From NCBI GenBank assembly GCA_026419785.1, contig JAODTK010004332.1, positions 1 to 64,000 of the forward strand: a stretch of 64,000 bases of DNA, read 5' to 3'. This document shows positions 24,345 to 35,609 of this stretch, in pieces (the first letter of the stretch is position 1; the number at the start of each line of letters is the position of its first letter). The position numbers were made by a program, and so were the translations under genes. Source of the DNA: Sclerodactyla briareus (taxonomy: Eukaryota; Echinodermata; Holothuroidea; Dendrochirotida; Sclerodactylidae). The notes below the pieces were generated by a model. The model was not told the DNA's origin and searched no databases. It saw only the letters and a program-made list of their open reading frames with translations.

Positions 24345-25388
24345 AATTAATACGTTTTTCGCATAACATTGGACATGTTCCTTGGAATGCATTTCTCTAG
24401 GAGTGGATGCATCACATGGAATTATAACAATTTTCATAAAAACCGCCATGTCTTGTCGGTCATTAAAGGTCACTTAGAGTCCAACTGATTTTCGTACTTT
24501 TCGGCAATACACTGGGGTGTTCATCATAATGCAAAATGCTCCTAGGCTAGGAGTGGATGTATCACATGGAGAGTAAACAATTCTCTAAAAACTGTCATAT
24601 CATGAAGGTCAGTGGGTCACTTATGGGTCAAAAACGTGTTTTCTGGCTATAACGGAAATTGGAATATCTGCGAAGGCTTGTATGGTTTCACCATTGTGAT
24701 ATAATTGTTGACCTGCATTTGTGTGACTCTGACCTTGAATTTGACCTCTGTCGGGTGGTCAGGTGGTTTAAGTTCGAATCTTGAATAATTTTTGGTGCGT
24801 ATTTTTATGAGTTACGGGCAAAAAAAGTGGCAACTGGTTTTTTTGAATATGTGATAGAGCTTTTGTGTGCTTTATGGAGGGAAACAACTCCCGCTTCGAT
24901 CGGCCCCTTACTTTGTGTAGTTACAAGGGGTGCCAAGTTAATTTTTATACCTTTTTCGCAATAACCTTGGACATGTTCATTGGAATGCAAATTGCTTCTA
25001 GGCGTGGATGCTCACATGGAGTGTACAATTTTCATAAAACGCCCTGTCCATTGAAGGTCATTAAAGGTCACTTGGGGTCAAAAACCTGATTTAGTACTTT
25101 TCGTCAATAGCACTGTTGTGTTCATCAGAATCAAATGCTCCTAGTAGTGGATGTGCTCACATGGAGAGTAACGCATTTCTCATACACTGTCATATCATGA
25201 GGTCATTCGGGTCACTTAGGGGTCAAAAACTGGGTTTTTGGCTATAATCGGAGAATTGAATATCTGCAAAAGGCTGATGGGTTCACCATTGTGGTATGAT
25301 TGTTGACCTGCATTGTGTGTGACCTCTGCCCCCTGAATTTGCCTCTGTCGGGTGTCATGTGGTTAAAGGTCGAATCTTGAACTAATGT
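24345..25388 (+). repeat. Nested tandem duplication (594-bp outer, about 180-bp inner)
   Basis: 24351-24790 and 24945-25385 are two outer copies sharing TTTTCGCA-ATAACCTTGGACATGTTC-like starts (CATTGGACATGTTCCTTGG and CTTGGACATGTTCATTGG), GGAATGCA, TTAAAGGTCACTT, GGCTATAA-CGGA, TCACCATTGTG, GTTGACCTGCATT and AGTTCGAATCTTGAA / AGGTCGAATCTTGAA. Within each outer copy the block TAGGAGTGGATG...CACATGGA...GGTCACTT occurs twice. The repeated AGGTCA/GGTCACTT words belong to the repeat. Confidence 0.75.
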
Positions 25389-26330
25389 GCTTATTTAAGG
25401 ACGCACCTTGTCCGGGGCTGTAGGGGTTCCTCATACATAACACGTGCATTATGGATGACCCATTTACCTGTACACGTTGTCGTCGCTTCACAAGTCTCTA
25501 TGATCTTCTCCCCACGAATATTGTCCGGTTTCATGTTCATCCAAATTTCAAAAAAAAATAAAAAAAAACAAAACCATTTTGAAGTAAGCATGGGGGGATA
25601 TTCCGTCTGGCGGTTTACCCGCCCGACCTTTTCTAGTTTGAGGAAGTTTATGCCTCAATTATTAACCTCTCGTTAACCAGGCGTGGCACCCACGCATTTT
25701 TGTAAACCTTGTGAACACATTCAGAATGTTCGAACTAATCAGCAGTCGGATTTATTCAGTAGCTCCTTAACAATTATGAGGAGCATATGCACGGTACTTT
25801 TTTTTGGGGACGGGGGGGGTGTTGTGTGGACAATTGAGAAAACATGATATTTTTATTACCTATGAGCTCTAATTTCATCAACTTGACCTGGTCTGGATGG
25901 ATGATGCGTTATACTTACTATTTCATATGATTAGTTACATCAGAACATTGCTTTCAGTCAGGTCAGAGGTCATTACAGGCTTTTAACAGGATATGTGTTC
26001 TTGCCATTCTCTCATACTCCCCAGCAGGAGTGGACGGAGGAGTGCGGTTGTGGCATCAGTGACGCTCTCAAACAATAAAAAAACTCCGAGTATGACGTCA
26101 ACGACTGGGGACGGGGGATAAGGGGGTCACGTCCTTCCACTTTTTAACGCTCTCCTCATTGACATTTCCACACACTATTTTTTGTTGTTTTTCGAGAACG
26201 TGACCACCCTCATCATTCCGATACGAGTTACAGCAATCAACAGCATGCTTTCTCTCTGGGTGGCTTTACAGCAGTCGCCATTAAGATTTACGCGGGTCTT
26301 GGTCTCCACCACCTCATTGTTCTGCTGTAG
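25389..26330. other. No gene seen; contains a DR1-type AGGTCA repeat
   Basis: A perfect AGGTCA-G-AGGTCA lies at 25960-25972. An A-rich tract lies at 25550-25572. Frames are short and unrecognised. Confidence 0.4.
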
Positions 26331-26333
26331 GGC

Positions 26334-26724
26334 CTAGTGCTGTGCCTGGCCCGTTGGTGTCAGGGGTTTGTTTCCGGATCGAAGTCGAGACGGTCGACAT
26401 CCAAGTACCCGCCATGAGCAGTCACTTCGGATGTGAATCTTCCGCTCCTCCAGGTACCCAGAAATCACTAGGTCAGATCCCGGATTTACTGAATCGTCTT
26501 CCCTCGAGGTGTACGTAAAATGGTGGCCCGGCCGAAAGTAAGTTGGAATTGTACACTGCCTCGATAGCATCTGATCACTATGGTCGAGAAGGAAAATGGG
26601 AGTTTTCGCGGTCGCGTTCACGATCAATGCGGTCATGCAGGTTTCTTGAGGATCCTTGGCCTCCTGATCCGTGATTACCGAAAATGAAAAGACCGCACAA
26701 CAGAATTCGTTTCATCGCCCATTG
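26334..26724 (-). CDS. Possible secreted-protein exon, unrecognised
   Basis: A minus-strand frame of about 125 codons ends at 26334. It contains QEAKDPQETCMTALIVNATA and GSDLVISGYLEERKIHIRSD, with four or five cysteines and one N-glycosylation-type NAT. Just upstream, in the neighbouring frame, an ATG near 26724 starts MKRILLCGLFIF, which looks like a signal peptide cut off from the rest by a one-base shift. A donor-like GGTACTTGG near 26405 could end the exon. I know no family for it. Chance frames of this size are expected in 64 kb, so the call rests on composition and the adjacent hydrophobic start. Confidence 0.25.
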
Positions 26725-26950
26725 TTATTAAGACTTTCCATGAGTAACCTGGCCATAGGCGAATATCGAGCCGTGTCCATTTGGGGCTTTTTGTGCGATG
26801 ATTGCGATTATCGTGTAGTACAGTTGATGTTAAATAGATAAGTACTGCACCATGACCTCCCTGCTTGCAACCGAAACTTCATCTGTCCAGGGAAAACCAT
26901 CCCAGTTCTCTGTTCCCACAAGTTATTACGCTCTTGGCAACCCAGTTTTA

Positions 26951-27180
26951 GAGATTGGATTAGCTCATCGTAGAGCTTCAGACTCGTATCGTAAGATTGA
27001 GATTGGATTCGAACCCCACAGTTTTGTCATAATTCATTGGGTTCCTTATGTGGGCTACCCCTGACCACGTTCCCTGAACCTTACTGCCCGTGATTGAAAC
27101 TTATTTGCTGGCAAGTCCTGACAATTCAGAGGATCGGCGTCGCTCAGGCCGACGGCAACCCTCTGACCAGATGTCCTTCA
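26951..27180 (+). mobile_element. tRNA-derived SINE (head well preserved)
   Basis: TTAGCTCATCGTAGAGC (26960-26976) matches a tRNA A-box and D-arm with a few bases missing. It is followed by TCAGACTCGTATCGTAAGA, an anticodon-arm-like segment, and then GGATTCGAACCCCACAG (27005-27021), a B-box with one inserted base. The downstream body (GTGGGCTACCCCTGACC, TTACTGCCCGTGATTGAAA, TTGCTGGCAAGTCCTGACAA) is not tRNA. The missing D-loop bases and absent acceptor pairing argue against a working tRNA. The 3' limit is approximate. Confidence 0.6.
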
Positions 27181-27459
27181 ATCGTTAATGCATGTCTGCA
27201 TGTTGGAGTTCATACTCGCAACAAACCCCTTCAGTTTAAGCACCTTCAGTTTAAACGTAAGATGCAAGACTGATCATCAGTGAATTCAGAATAATATATT
27301 CGATTCACCGTTGAGACCTTAGGAAGGACTTTATAACGTGCAGAGGCCACTGAGAAAGATCTCTGGTTTTCGACTCAATAAACGTCAATTCAGTTTTCTT
27401 TATAGAGATATTGTTGTCATAACAATTTGTACAGTGAGACTCACTGTGTAGATTTATGA
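27181..27459. other. No gene seen
   Basis: Between the SINE body and the short inverted-repeat element. CAGTTTAAGCACCTTCAGTTTAA near 27231 is a small direct repeat. Confidence 0.35.
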
Positions 27460-27957
27460 CATGGGCGTATTCAAAATTTTCAGAAGAGAGGGGAGGACTC
27501 GAGCATGAACTGATCGCCGTCTTTGGAGCTGGGTCTATGGGGTGGGGTTCCCCCCTTTGAAATTTTCGCTTCTGCAGGAGTGCCCTGAGGTGCAAAATGT
27601 GCTATATTTGGACGTTTTTACCTTTTTTCCGAGAATTTTTCATTTTGGTGGTCATTTGTTTGCGTTTGACAGCCATAGGGGGTGCGCGCATGCTGCACCC
27701 CCTGCGTCCGGCGCAAAATGGTTTTGGCAGATGAGTTGCTGTTGAAACGTTCATCACGTTCAGCCAAAACCACTTTCCACTGTTCTTAGATGTTTTACAG
27801 CTTTTGTTCATAGAATACGCAACGCATGTTGTGTGGGTTCCATAAATTGTATTTAGATGCCGATTGGAGGGTGAGGCCACAAATGAGAGCGCACTCAAAC
27901 TGTCCCACAGACAGGTCCCGACCCCACACCCCGAACAGATCTTTCTGTACGCCACTG
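27460..27957. mobile_element. Short element with imperfect CAnnGGCGTA ends
   Basis: The left end CATGGGCGTATTCAAAATTTT and the right end, read inverted as CAGTGGCGTACAGAAAGATC, match at 8 of the first 10 positions. Both are of the form common to hAT-type short elements of invertebrates. Inside are a G-rich stretch near 27480-27500 and a perfect hairpin GGGGGTGC...GCACCCCC at 27679-27704. The first eight flanking bases (ATTTATGA and ATAATTCA) are only partly alike. The frames over it are not coding. Confidence 0.5.
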
Positions 27958-29029
27958 ATAATTCACAGATTTAGAAGAAAAAAAATGAGAAAGAGAACAT
28001 GCGAAAAATAACAATCGAAACACCTCCAACTCTGACTTGAGGACCTATAGCAAGTCGTCTTGTTGTGCTGAGTCAATCACTACTAACGAATACCTCCACA
28101 GACTCTACATACCACCGTCCTGACTGTCAATGCTATGCTGCTTGGTTTGGTTCATTATGCTGAGAAATTGGGGATAATCACTATTGCGCAATAACGTATG
28201 ACGTAACACTTGGACAACACGGATGGTTAACAATGATTTTCTGTAGTCATTCTTTTATTTTGTTGAATAAGTCACCATTAGCAGAATTCTGGTTTGTCTT
28301 TCTCTTACAAAGTAACCATCAAACACTACCAGTCCCTACAGCATCCTCTCCAATAGACTAATTGGGTTTTTTTCAAAGGAAATTAATTTGTGAATTCCAA
28401 TAGAAAACAAATAGTTTGCAGGGTTGTTCCGTTTGACATCATTTTTACATGATGGGATGCTTTTCGATCTTTTGCATAACCATGCACAGACCATCAAGGC
28501 GCGTAACTCTGTACGGAAAGTCGTATGAAATTTGGGTTTGGACTTATGCATTCAGTTTTTTCCCTCTACGTTAATACATTAGCCTTTATAAATTACCCTG
28601 CAGTTGTCCTTCAATCCATTCCTAACTATCTTGACGAAGCAGAACTATTATCATGGACAGATATTAGAGGTTGTTAACTGTTGAGACCCTTAGGCAGCAC
28701 ACAGTTATCATATTACGTGCTTTCCATCTGAAACTATGATATAGATGTACAAATTCTCGATTAAGGTCGCCCATCAGAATTATCACGCATGTCAATAACC
28801 AATCACCCAACCTCGAAACGTTCGCCTGGCAGCGAAATCGCCTTAATCGTTGAACACCTCTTTAAAATGCGACATAGGTATATTTATATGCCCACTTATT
28901 CGTTGCGAGAACACACGGCTTCGCGCCTCGCTGCTGTCGCTGCCTCCTATTTTGAATATAATGGACAATAACCTTCCAAACTTACTGTTGCTTCCACGGA
29001 GGTAGTGAAGCCTAATCGATAACGGCAGT
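27958..29029. other. No gene seen
   Basis: Short unrecognised frames on both strands, with no splice-bounded exon or RNA gene. Confidence 0.4.
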
Positions 29030-29336
29030 TCACGACCACTCGCACGCACAGACACTCACTGCAGAGCTAACTTTAGCGACGCTCCGATTGGTCGAAAGAG
29101 GAGCGCTAGTTCTACCTTGCCGGGTAAAGTAACCACTCCATTCAGCTAGCTGGAGGTCTTTGTCAAAGTTCTTGCGACCCTCGAGGCTCCGGATACAGTT
29201 ATCGGTACCGGGTGAACTTCTGAGTTTCACCGCAACATACCGGCTTGGCATCTTGGCTTACCTACCAAGGGCCAGACATAATGGAAGTAAGGTATTATTT
29301 CTTTTAGGGTGCCTCGCACTAGGTGCCGCTCAGCAG
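29030..29336 (+). CDS. Possible promoter plus first exon with a signal peptide
   Basis: GATTGG, an inverted CCAAT box, lies at 29087-29092. About 190 bases further on, the + frame just after 29280 reads GSKVLFLLGCLALGAAQQW, which has the basic-hydrophobic-small pattern of a secretory signal peptide. An ATG (29281) directly precedes it but is one base out of frame. If a G were missed in the run ATGGAAG, the start would be in frame. A weak GTGGAT donor follows at 29336. No following exon is proven. It could belong to the lipid-transfer gene far downstream, to another gene, or to nothing. Confidence 0.25.
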
Positions 29337-30055
29337 TGGATTGGACTACTTTTTGTTTTTTTTCGCTCTCTTATATATGTCCCTGGACATCCTCCAACGC
29401 CAATCAGGTACATTTATTTATCAGCCTGAAGACTTGCGTATTTCGTTATCCTTGATCGCCTGTGACAATCGCCAAATATCTGTAATATCCCCCCGACTAT
29501 CTGGAGATCCAGTCTAGCCTGCCTGGTTATGAATCTTATATCTTACATCAGACAACCAGATACCCAGCACGCGTACCGAAGATGCGTCGCGGGGGGGGGG
29601 GGGTGTTGAATGTCGGAGCCCAAGGGAAGTGCGCTCTCTTAATCGCCTTTATACCTCCCTAAATTGGAAATAATATAAAAAACATTATGGGGCTCCTAGA
29701 CACATGGTGCTTGCATCTATTTCTCACCCCAACACCCCCCCCCCCCGTGGGTACCCCTGACAACAATCTGCGGGGCGAACCAGCAAGTCATCCCATATGT
29801 CTGTGTAATCCCTAAAGAGGGCAGACTGTTAACGAACTTCACTGATTACCAAAGGGCGGCCACTTGAACGTGGGGGGGGGGGGGGAGCAGTTGGACATTG
29901 TGTTCTGGGTGTGTACAGGAAGAACTCGTAAATCATTGGGAGGGTCACATCCCCCTCCCCTAGTGGCCATGCCCTTGCTGATAATATTTTGTTACACGCG
30001 TTATTATCATCCAGTGTTTATCCATTAGCGTGACCCTAGAACCGTCTTTAGGTTA
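29337..30055. other. No gene seen; long G/C homopolymers
   Basis: G runs at 29591-29603 and 29872-29885 and a C run near 29733-29746. No supported frame. Confidence 0.4.
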
Positions 30056-30182
30056 CGGGGGTCCGCCTATAGTCCCCCCGTATGAGACGGGGGACCAATC
30101 AGACAGGGGGTCTCATGAGACGGGGTTTAATGAGACGGGGGACCAATGAGACGGGGGGGGCCAATGAGACGGGGGTCTATAG
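30056..30182. repeat. GAGACGGGGG minisatellite with inverted ends
   Basis: Five or six units of about 17-19 bp built on CCAATGAGACGGGGG. The block opens with CTATAGTCCCCCCGT and closes with ACGGGGGTCTATAG, which are inverted complements of each other apart from one C, so the array is framed by a palindromic pair. Confidence 0.75.
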
Positions 30183-31089
30183 ACATTACCCCACAAAATG
30201 AAATATTTAATAACGAAAATTGAATAATTTCGACCTATCATTCCCTCTCTCACAGTCTTTTATTACATGGTAAGTTTCTCATCCTTCGAAAATGGTACTT
30301 TCCCAAAGTCTTTCCCAACTTTTGTGAAGGGGGTTTGTTTTGGTTCTCTGTATTTCAGGTCTACCATTTATTTACGGAAAAGAATGGTCCGCTAGCTCCT
30401 ATTCTCTCTCTCCGATCCACAATCAGGCCAGGGGTCCATAATTCCTTGAGACCCCGTCAGCTGACATTCTGCCCTTTTCGAAAATTAAGAACTCCACACG
30501 TCTACAACCGCGTGATTGTGCGAAAGTAATTGAACGTCCGATAATATAATAATCCAGTACCCGACTTCATGTCGTGTTTCGTAACAAACCCAGCTGGAGA
30601 CGACATCCGCTCTTGCGGGGATCGGCAGTGGCAAAAGAGTACACAGTGACGTAAAAGGGCAGTCTCGTGCATGCAGACGACCCGAATTATACGTTCCCCG
30701 GGTTCGTCAAAAGGTGAAAGCGCGTAATATTACTCCTGTGACTGTGGGGATTTGTTTTCAAACGATAGCAGAAAGTCACTGTTAGTGAATAAGTGAGTGA
30801 TTAGGTAGACATACGGAAGACGTTAGAGGGGGGAGGGGGAATGGCACGGCGACAGAACGGCTATAGGCCTACAGTTAATTTGTAATCAATATTAACGATG
30901 TAGGACCGTCTAGTGACGGCGGGGAGTGGTGTGTGTGGGGGGATTCTGTCTTCAGTTTTTGCTCTGCTTATTGTAGTCCCTTCCGGATCATTCCATCCGC
31001 TAAGTAGACATGTGCATGCGGGTAACCCGCCGGACGGTGCTCTCCACAGAAAACAGTCGTTATAGACTCGTTTAGAGGAAAGGCACAAT
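30183..31089. other. No gene seen; one weak exon-like stretch
   Basis: At 30360 a good acceptor (TTCTCTGTATTTCAG) opens a frame of about 55 codons (VYHLFTEKNGPLAPILSL...) ending near GTAATT at 30527. It has no recognisable family, so I do not call it a gene. Confidence 0.35.
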
Positions 31090-31665
31090 AAATTAGGTCC
31101 ATTTGACCTCCAGTAGACCTAATGTCCTACCTGTTGTTCAGGTCCAACTATTAGTCCATATTCCCCAGGTTTTCTTTCAATACGACAAAGTTAGAAAAAT
31201 GGCATGATTTATGCGAATTTGACCTCCTGATACCTTGAAATGACCTTCATGTTGTTTAGGACTGACAACAGTCCACATCCACCGACGAAGTTAAAAAAAA
31301 ATTGCGAAAAACCAAATTTGACCTCTGTGACCTTGAATCGACGTCATCTTATTCGGTACAACTTTGGTCCCCCCTCACCAAGTTTCGTATTAAGGTCGGA
31401 TAAACTCGCATTTTCCGTTGACCTGCAAAATAGAGGGCAGCGAGATGCAGTGATGCCCACTCTTCGAACTCGTCTAGATTTCACTAGGACGACGTGTGTA
31501 CCCGTTTCAGATCAATCGATAAAGCGGTAAGAAGTATTGCGCTGAGGTTAGAGTTTTCCGGCAGGCGGTGGCGGAGACGGGGCCACGGCGGCTATAGTCC
31601 TTAAAAAAACCATAATATCCCGCGGACACTTCCCGTGCGCTTGAGGGCATATTCGAATCCACATC
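31090..31665 (-). repeat. Hairpin-headed repeat, inverted relative of 23.5 kb
   Basis: Read on the minus strand from 31640, AAGTGTCCGCGGGATATTATGGTTT, then a CCGCC-rich stretch, CTTTATCGATTGA and TTGCCCTCTATTTTG match the order found at 23510-23725. The remainder (31090-31380) holds three or so diverged units with TTTGACCTC-TG-ACCTTGAA and CAGTCCA/TTTGGTCC. Confidence 0.6.
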
Positions 31666-33941
31666 ATGCACTCAATCGAGTCGCTAACACGGGGCTGAAC
31701 GTGATGAAGTGCGATGCATCGGTCGCACGAATATGGCAGAATTGGCAACAAACTGCAAAATAGTAGCGCGGCCTGTCGGGGCACGGAGAATGTTAGCATT
31801 GACAGTTTCACCCCTAAGCCTTGGGTTCGCTAATGAATGAACGCTAAGCTACCTATACCTATAATATCTCAACAACACCCCCTTGAATATTACTTACTGT
31901 CTTTTTCTGGTCTGTCGGCCTTGGGCGCAGGCAAATGAACATTTGGGGGGCTTTCATACGAACAATTCATTTCCCAACACAGGGTCTTGAAGACGCGCAA
32001 TCGGTGTGGCGAAGATTCAATGTTCCACAACCGGAAAAACGGGTATTGGGTGAATTAGATGAACCAGGAGATCTTGAGAGAAGAAACGGCGTAATCATCA
32101 CATCTGAATCACAAACCCAGCTAGCAAGCATTTATCTCCACCATATCAAGGTTCAAGATTATGTTTACGAACGATTTCCCCGTGATAGAGACGTGTACGT
32201 TAAAGAAGTAGTAGTCATACTGTCATCATATTTCGATTTATTGAGAGAGGGAGTGCGGGGCAGGACAAGGTATTCACCTACAACAATAATAACGACATAA
32301 AAAACGTGACCCGATTCGCTGGTCTCCCTGGAATTTTTCTTGGAATTACGATCAGCCACGTGATGAGATAGCAAAGACCCTGTCACCTGCTTTACTACCT
32401 GGCACAAAGATGGCTTAAAAAGCAACACCATATTTGGCGAATACAGTTATGACAGTTCAGTCGGCAAAACCTTAGGAAATTGATGAAATAGCATTTAGGA
32501 TGTTTCTCTGATCTCTCAGTAACCGATCGCCCTATCCGATTTGAAGGTGTTCATGGATGAATCTAAGTAACGCAGACGCAGGTATTATAACGGGAACTTC
32601 AGTTGACCCCTGGTACGCCCGATCCAGATATCAGATAGGGGAGCACACTAACAACAAACACGAAATGAATATTTCTTCGAATACCACGACGGTGTATGAT
32701 TTCTCTGTCCAAATACGAAGTTAAAATATGCGCATCGAGCAGTCTTCTTTTCGGGACAGGTCTCCCGACTCCTACCAGAAATCAATTCACGATATGTTCT
32801 TAAGCTAATTAGTGAAACTTCCAACCAAATATTAACTAATTGAAATAATTCCTTGTACCTTTTTTCCCATTTTAAAGCGCATCAATTTTTCGAACGTTCT
32901 GTGGTAACCGCTCTCGCGCGAGCCTGCAGCTGCGCTACTAAAGTCTGTAAATTTTAGCTCACTATGCTTGAAAATCAACTTTTCTGTATTTTCGAGTTGT
33001 TAGGTGACCGGAGATTCTATAAAACAATTATAAGAAACTCCAAAAGAGATTTACACGGATACGACCAGTCAATCATCAAAAATCTAGTGATTTGGGGTCA
33101 TATTGGGTATAAGCTTCTATTCAGTTGTCCATATACACAAGAAAACTTAGATGCAGCCAGCTGATTAAAAGCCGGGATACTAAATTTCGTGGGCAATATT
33201 GATCCAGCCAGCCTTGACTATGGGTTGAGAACTCATAAGTGTCCTTACACACCCGTGGAGAAATTGAGACCTGATGTTAGACTCGGCTCGCAATCATAAT
33301 GTGGATATACTTTCGAGCGCATCCTCCTCATAGGGGCATTTTACCCACTGTAGTTCGTTTCCAAACAGTAGGCCTGAAGCCGCCTAATGTATTTATATCA
33401 TCTATAAAATTGTTCTTTTAGAGTCAGGGATTGAAATATATGGGTTACGGCATTTGTGGTTGGAGTAATAAAGTTTCGCATTTCGATGATCCTTGTTGTT
33501 TGGTGTGTAGAATATAGAAATATGCGATTTTCGATCAATATACGATCAGCAGAAGCGAAAGGCTGCGGTATTTGCGTTCGGGTATTTTCTAAAAGTTATC
33601 GCCCTCGTGCGTTCCCCACTTCCCCTGGGATGTTCTTATCGTATCGGCGCCTTGCAGAAGCTCTACTATGAACGCCACAGATTGCATTTGCATCCATTCG
33701 CTTGTGGTTGCGAAGCTTGGTTGTAATCACCTGTGAACCACTTGAGCAGTTTCGGTCGTCCCTTCCCTATCCTAGACTCTTCCTAGACTCTTCTCCATGG
33801 AATTACGATAAGTGCAATTCATAATATAATAATCCGGGTGGCTTCCCACCCCCCCTTTCACAAACGCTCTAATACGATTTCCCACCTCAATTTCACTTCC
33901 CAATATGGCGAACAGTAACGATTTTTTCCTCTTTTTTACAG
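31666..33941. other. No recognised gene
   Basis: A 121-codon + frame (31935-32300) follows a GGGCGCAG acceptor-like site. Its product is charged and unrecognised, and its length is within chance expectation. I do not call it. Confidence 0.35.
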
Positions 33942-33983
33942 GTCCCACTCCTAACTCCCAACGCTGTGACATCAAATGTATAG
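33942..33983 (+). CDS. Possible 42-base micro-exon
   Basis: A textbook acceptor (TTTTTTCCTCTTTTTTACAG, ending 33941) and a textbook donor (GTAAGTAA, from 33984) enclose exactly 42 bases. Two frames contain a stop; the third reads PTPNSQRCDIKCI and is open. The length is a multiple of three, so the exon could be skipped without changing frame. No neighbouring exon was recognised, so the gene is unknown. Confidence 0.35.
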   Translation, partial: VPLLTPNAVTSNV

Positions 33984-34432
33984 GTAAGTAATCTGGTAGA
34001 TTTTATTTCACTCGCCCTGATATCACCTGACTCATGTATAGGCCTATTACCCTACAATCTCGGATAAATCAATTTAATTGACATCTCAGCAGGTGATGGT
34101 CCCGTGTATTTCGTGTATGAGGACAAAGTTTCTCGATGACTCATCTTGTGATCCAGCAACCATCGAACGTTTATAGTTTACAACTATTCCCACTTACAGA
34201 TCCATTAGTGTATAACCCCCGACATCGATCCTTGTTAGACTGTGAAAGGTTTTCCTACGGTAGTGACAAGACCCCGAGGTGATGACTAATTGCGTTAATT
34301 TAGCTCCTTATTTAGCAACTTTCCAACTAGTATGTCGTCGCCATACCGCCGTACTTGCCACCCACACTGTGATGTACAGGCAACATTTAATTTAAGCCTA
34401 ATCCACGGTCCCGCGTACATGTCATGTACAAT

Positions 34433-34458
34433 GGGGGGGGGGGGGGGGGGGGGGGGGG
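34433..34458 (+). repeat. Poly-G tract, 26 bases
   Basis: The longest uninterrupted G run on the + strand of the window. Length in such runs is unreliable in long-read data. Confidence 0.9.
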
Positions 34459-34832
34459 CGGTCGTTAATACAATTACCATTGACAACGCTGACAAATGAC
34501 ATGATTGGCCTTTACAATATGAAGCAGTTCCCAGTGTAATTATACCGATTGTCCTGAGGGTGACCCCACTTATACATACGTAAAACAACAGAGGGTGTAA
34601 TACGCTCGTATGCCAGGTCGATTAAAAGACCAATCGTCCCTAAACCTTAGACTAGTGACATCGGTGAGTAAATATTCCGCTGGAGTTAATTAGTCATTAT
34701 CCCCATGATTCTTCAGAACTCTTATTATTGTCCTTAGTTATCAAGAATTGCGAGTCAGTTATAAACTGTCGAGAGGAAGTTATCAGAGTCTCTCCTAACG
34801 CCAGAGCGTTTTCAATTGGTGGCAATCTCCTG

Positions 34833-35435
34833 GAGTTGGTGGAAAGTTCTGTTATTTAGGCGATATGATTAGTGCAGGGGGAAGGTGCTGGGGAAATTCT
34901 GTGCCTAGGATGATGAGTGGGTGGAAAAGTTCCAGAGAACGTTTGTCAACTCTCACTTTCCCGGGTGGTCTCTTTGCGTATGAGGGGAAAGTCTTTGGGG
35001 CCGTTTTAGAGGTGTAGTACTCTATGTTTTGAGCTTGGGCAGTTGGAAGAAGAGAATTGGATTATTACTCAGGAAATGTAGGAGGATGGGATGGTCAAGA
35101 TGGGTTATTGGTGGAGTGGTTTTAAGGTAGAAAACTTCCATTGAGCTAAGAGATCGCCTGGGTCTGGTGAATATACGTGACTGTTTCCAAGTCGCAGACT
35201 TAGATGGTCATGTTGAAAGGTTGAAGGATGCTACCGGGTTAGGAGGTCTAGGATAGAAAAATCACGGTTACTGGTAGTTGTAGGAGCGTTAGGCCTCGGT
35301 CAGGACTTGGGACGAGGTTTTTCGTGTGACCTCGCTGTCAAAGGTATAGACCGTGAGCTATCCCAGGATAGATTGGGGTGGAAGAGAGTTTGCCTCAGAG
35401 GCCCCCATCTAATCCATGCTAGCATGGAATTCTGA
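34833..35435 (+). mobile_element. LINE (non-LTR retrotransposon), C-terminal end of the RT ORF
   Basis: From about 34840 the + strand reads GKFCYLGDMISAGG, the conserved block that follows the fingers/palm of many LINE reverse transcriptases, in an open stretch of about 63 codons. Further on are IELRDRLGLVNIRD and GHVERLKD (35140-35230), then TWDEV, and finally KGIDRELSQDRLGWKRVCL with a stop at 35433-35435. The pieces are in the usual order but in three frames, so there are several one-base shifts. The YxDD catalytic motif is not present; the copy is 5'-truncated near 34800, as is usual for LINEs. Clade not assigned. Confidence 0.85.
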
Positions 35436-35609
35436 CGTAAAACTGTTTATGAATGATGATTGGCCAACGGCGGAACAGGCCGTAATGACGGAGCAAAATG
35501 CAAGCACAAGTAACCACTTTCATAGTTGGTCATGGTATCAACTTATCATTACCAGTGGTAACCTAATAGAGTTGTTCCTTCAAGAGGTTTCCCTACAGAT
35601 TAATTTGCG

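Noticed and set aside
31935..32300. 121-codon plus frame after an acceptor-like CAG
   Set aside because: Charged, natural-looking composition, but no homology I can name, no donor and no partner exon.
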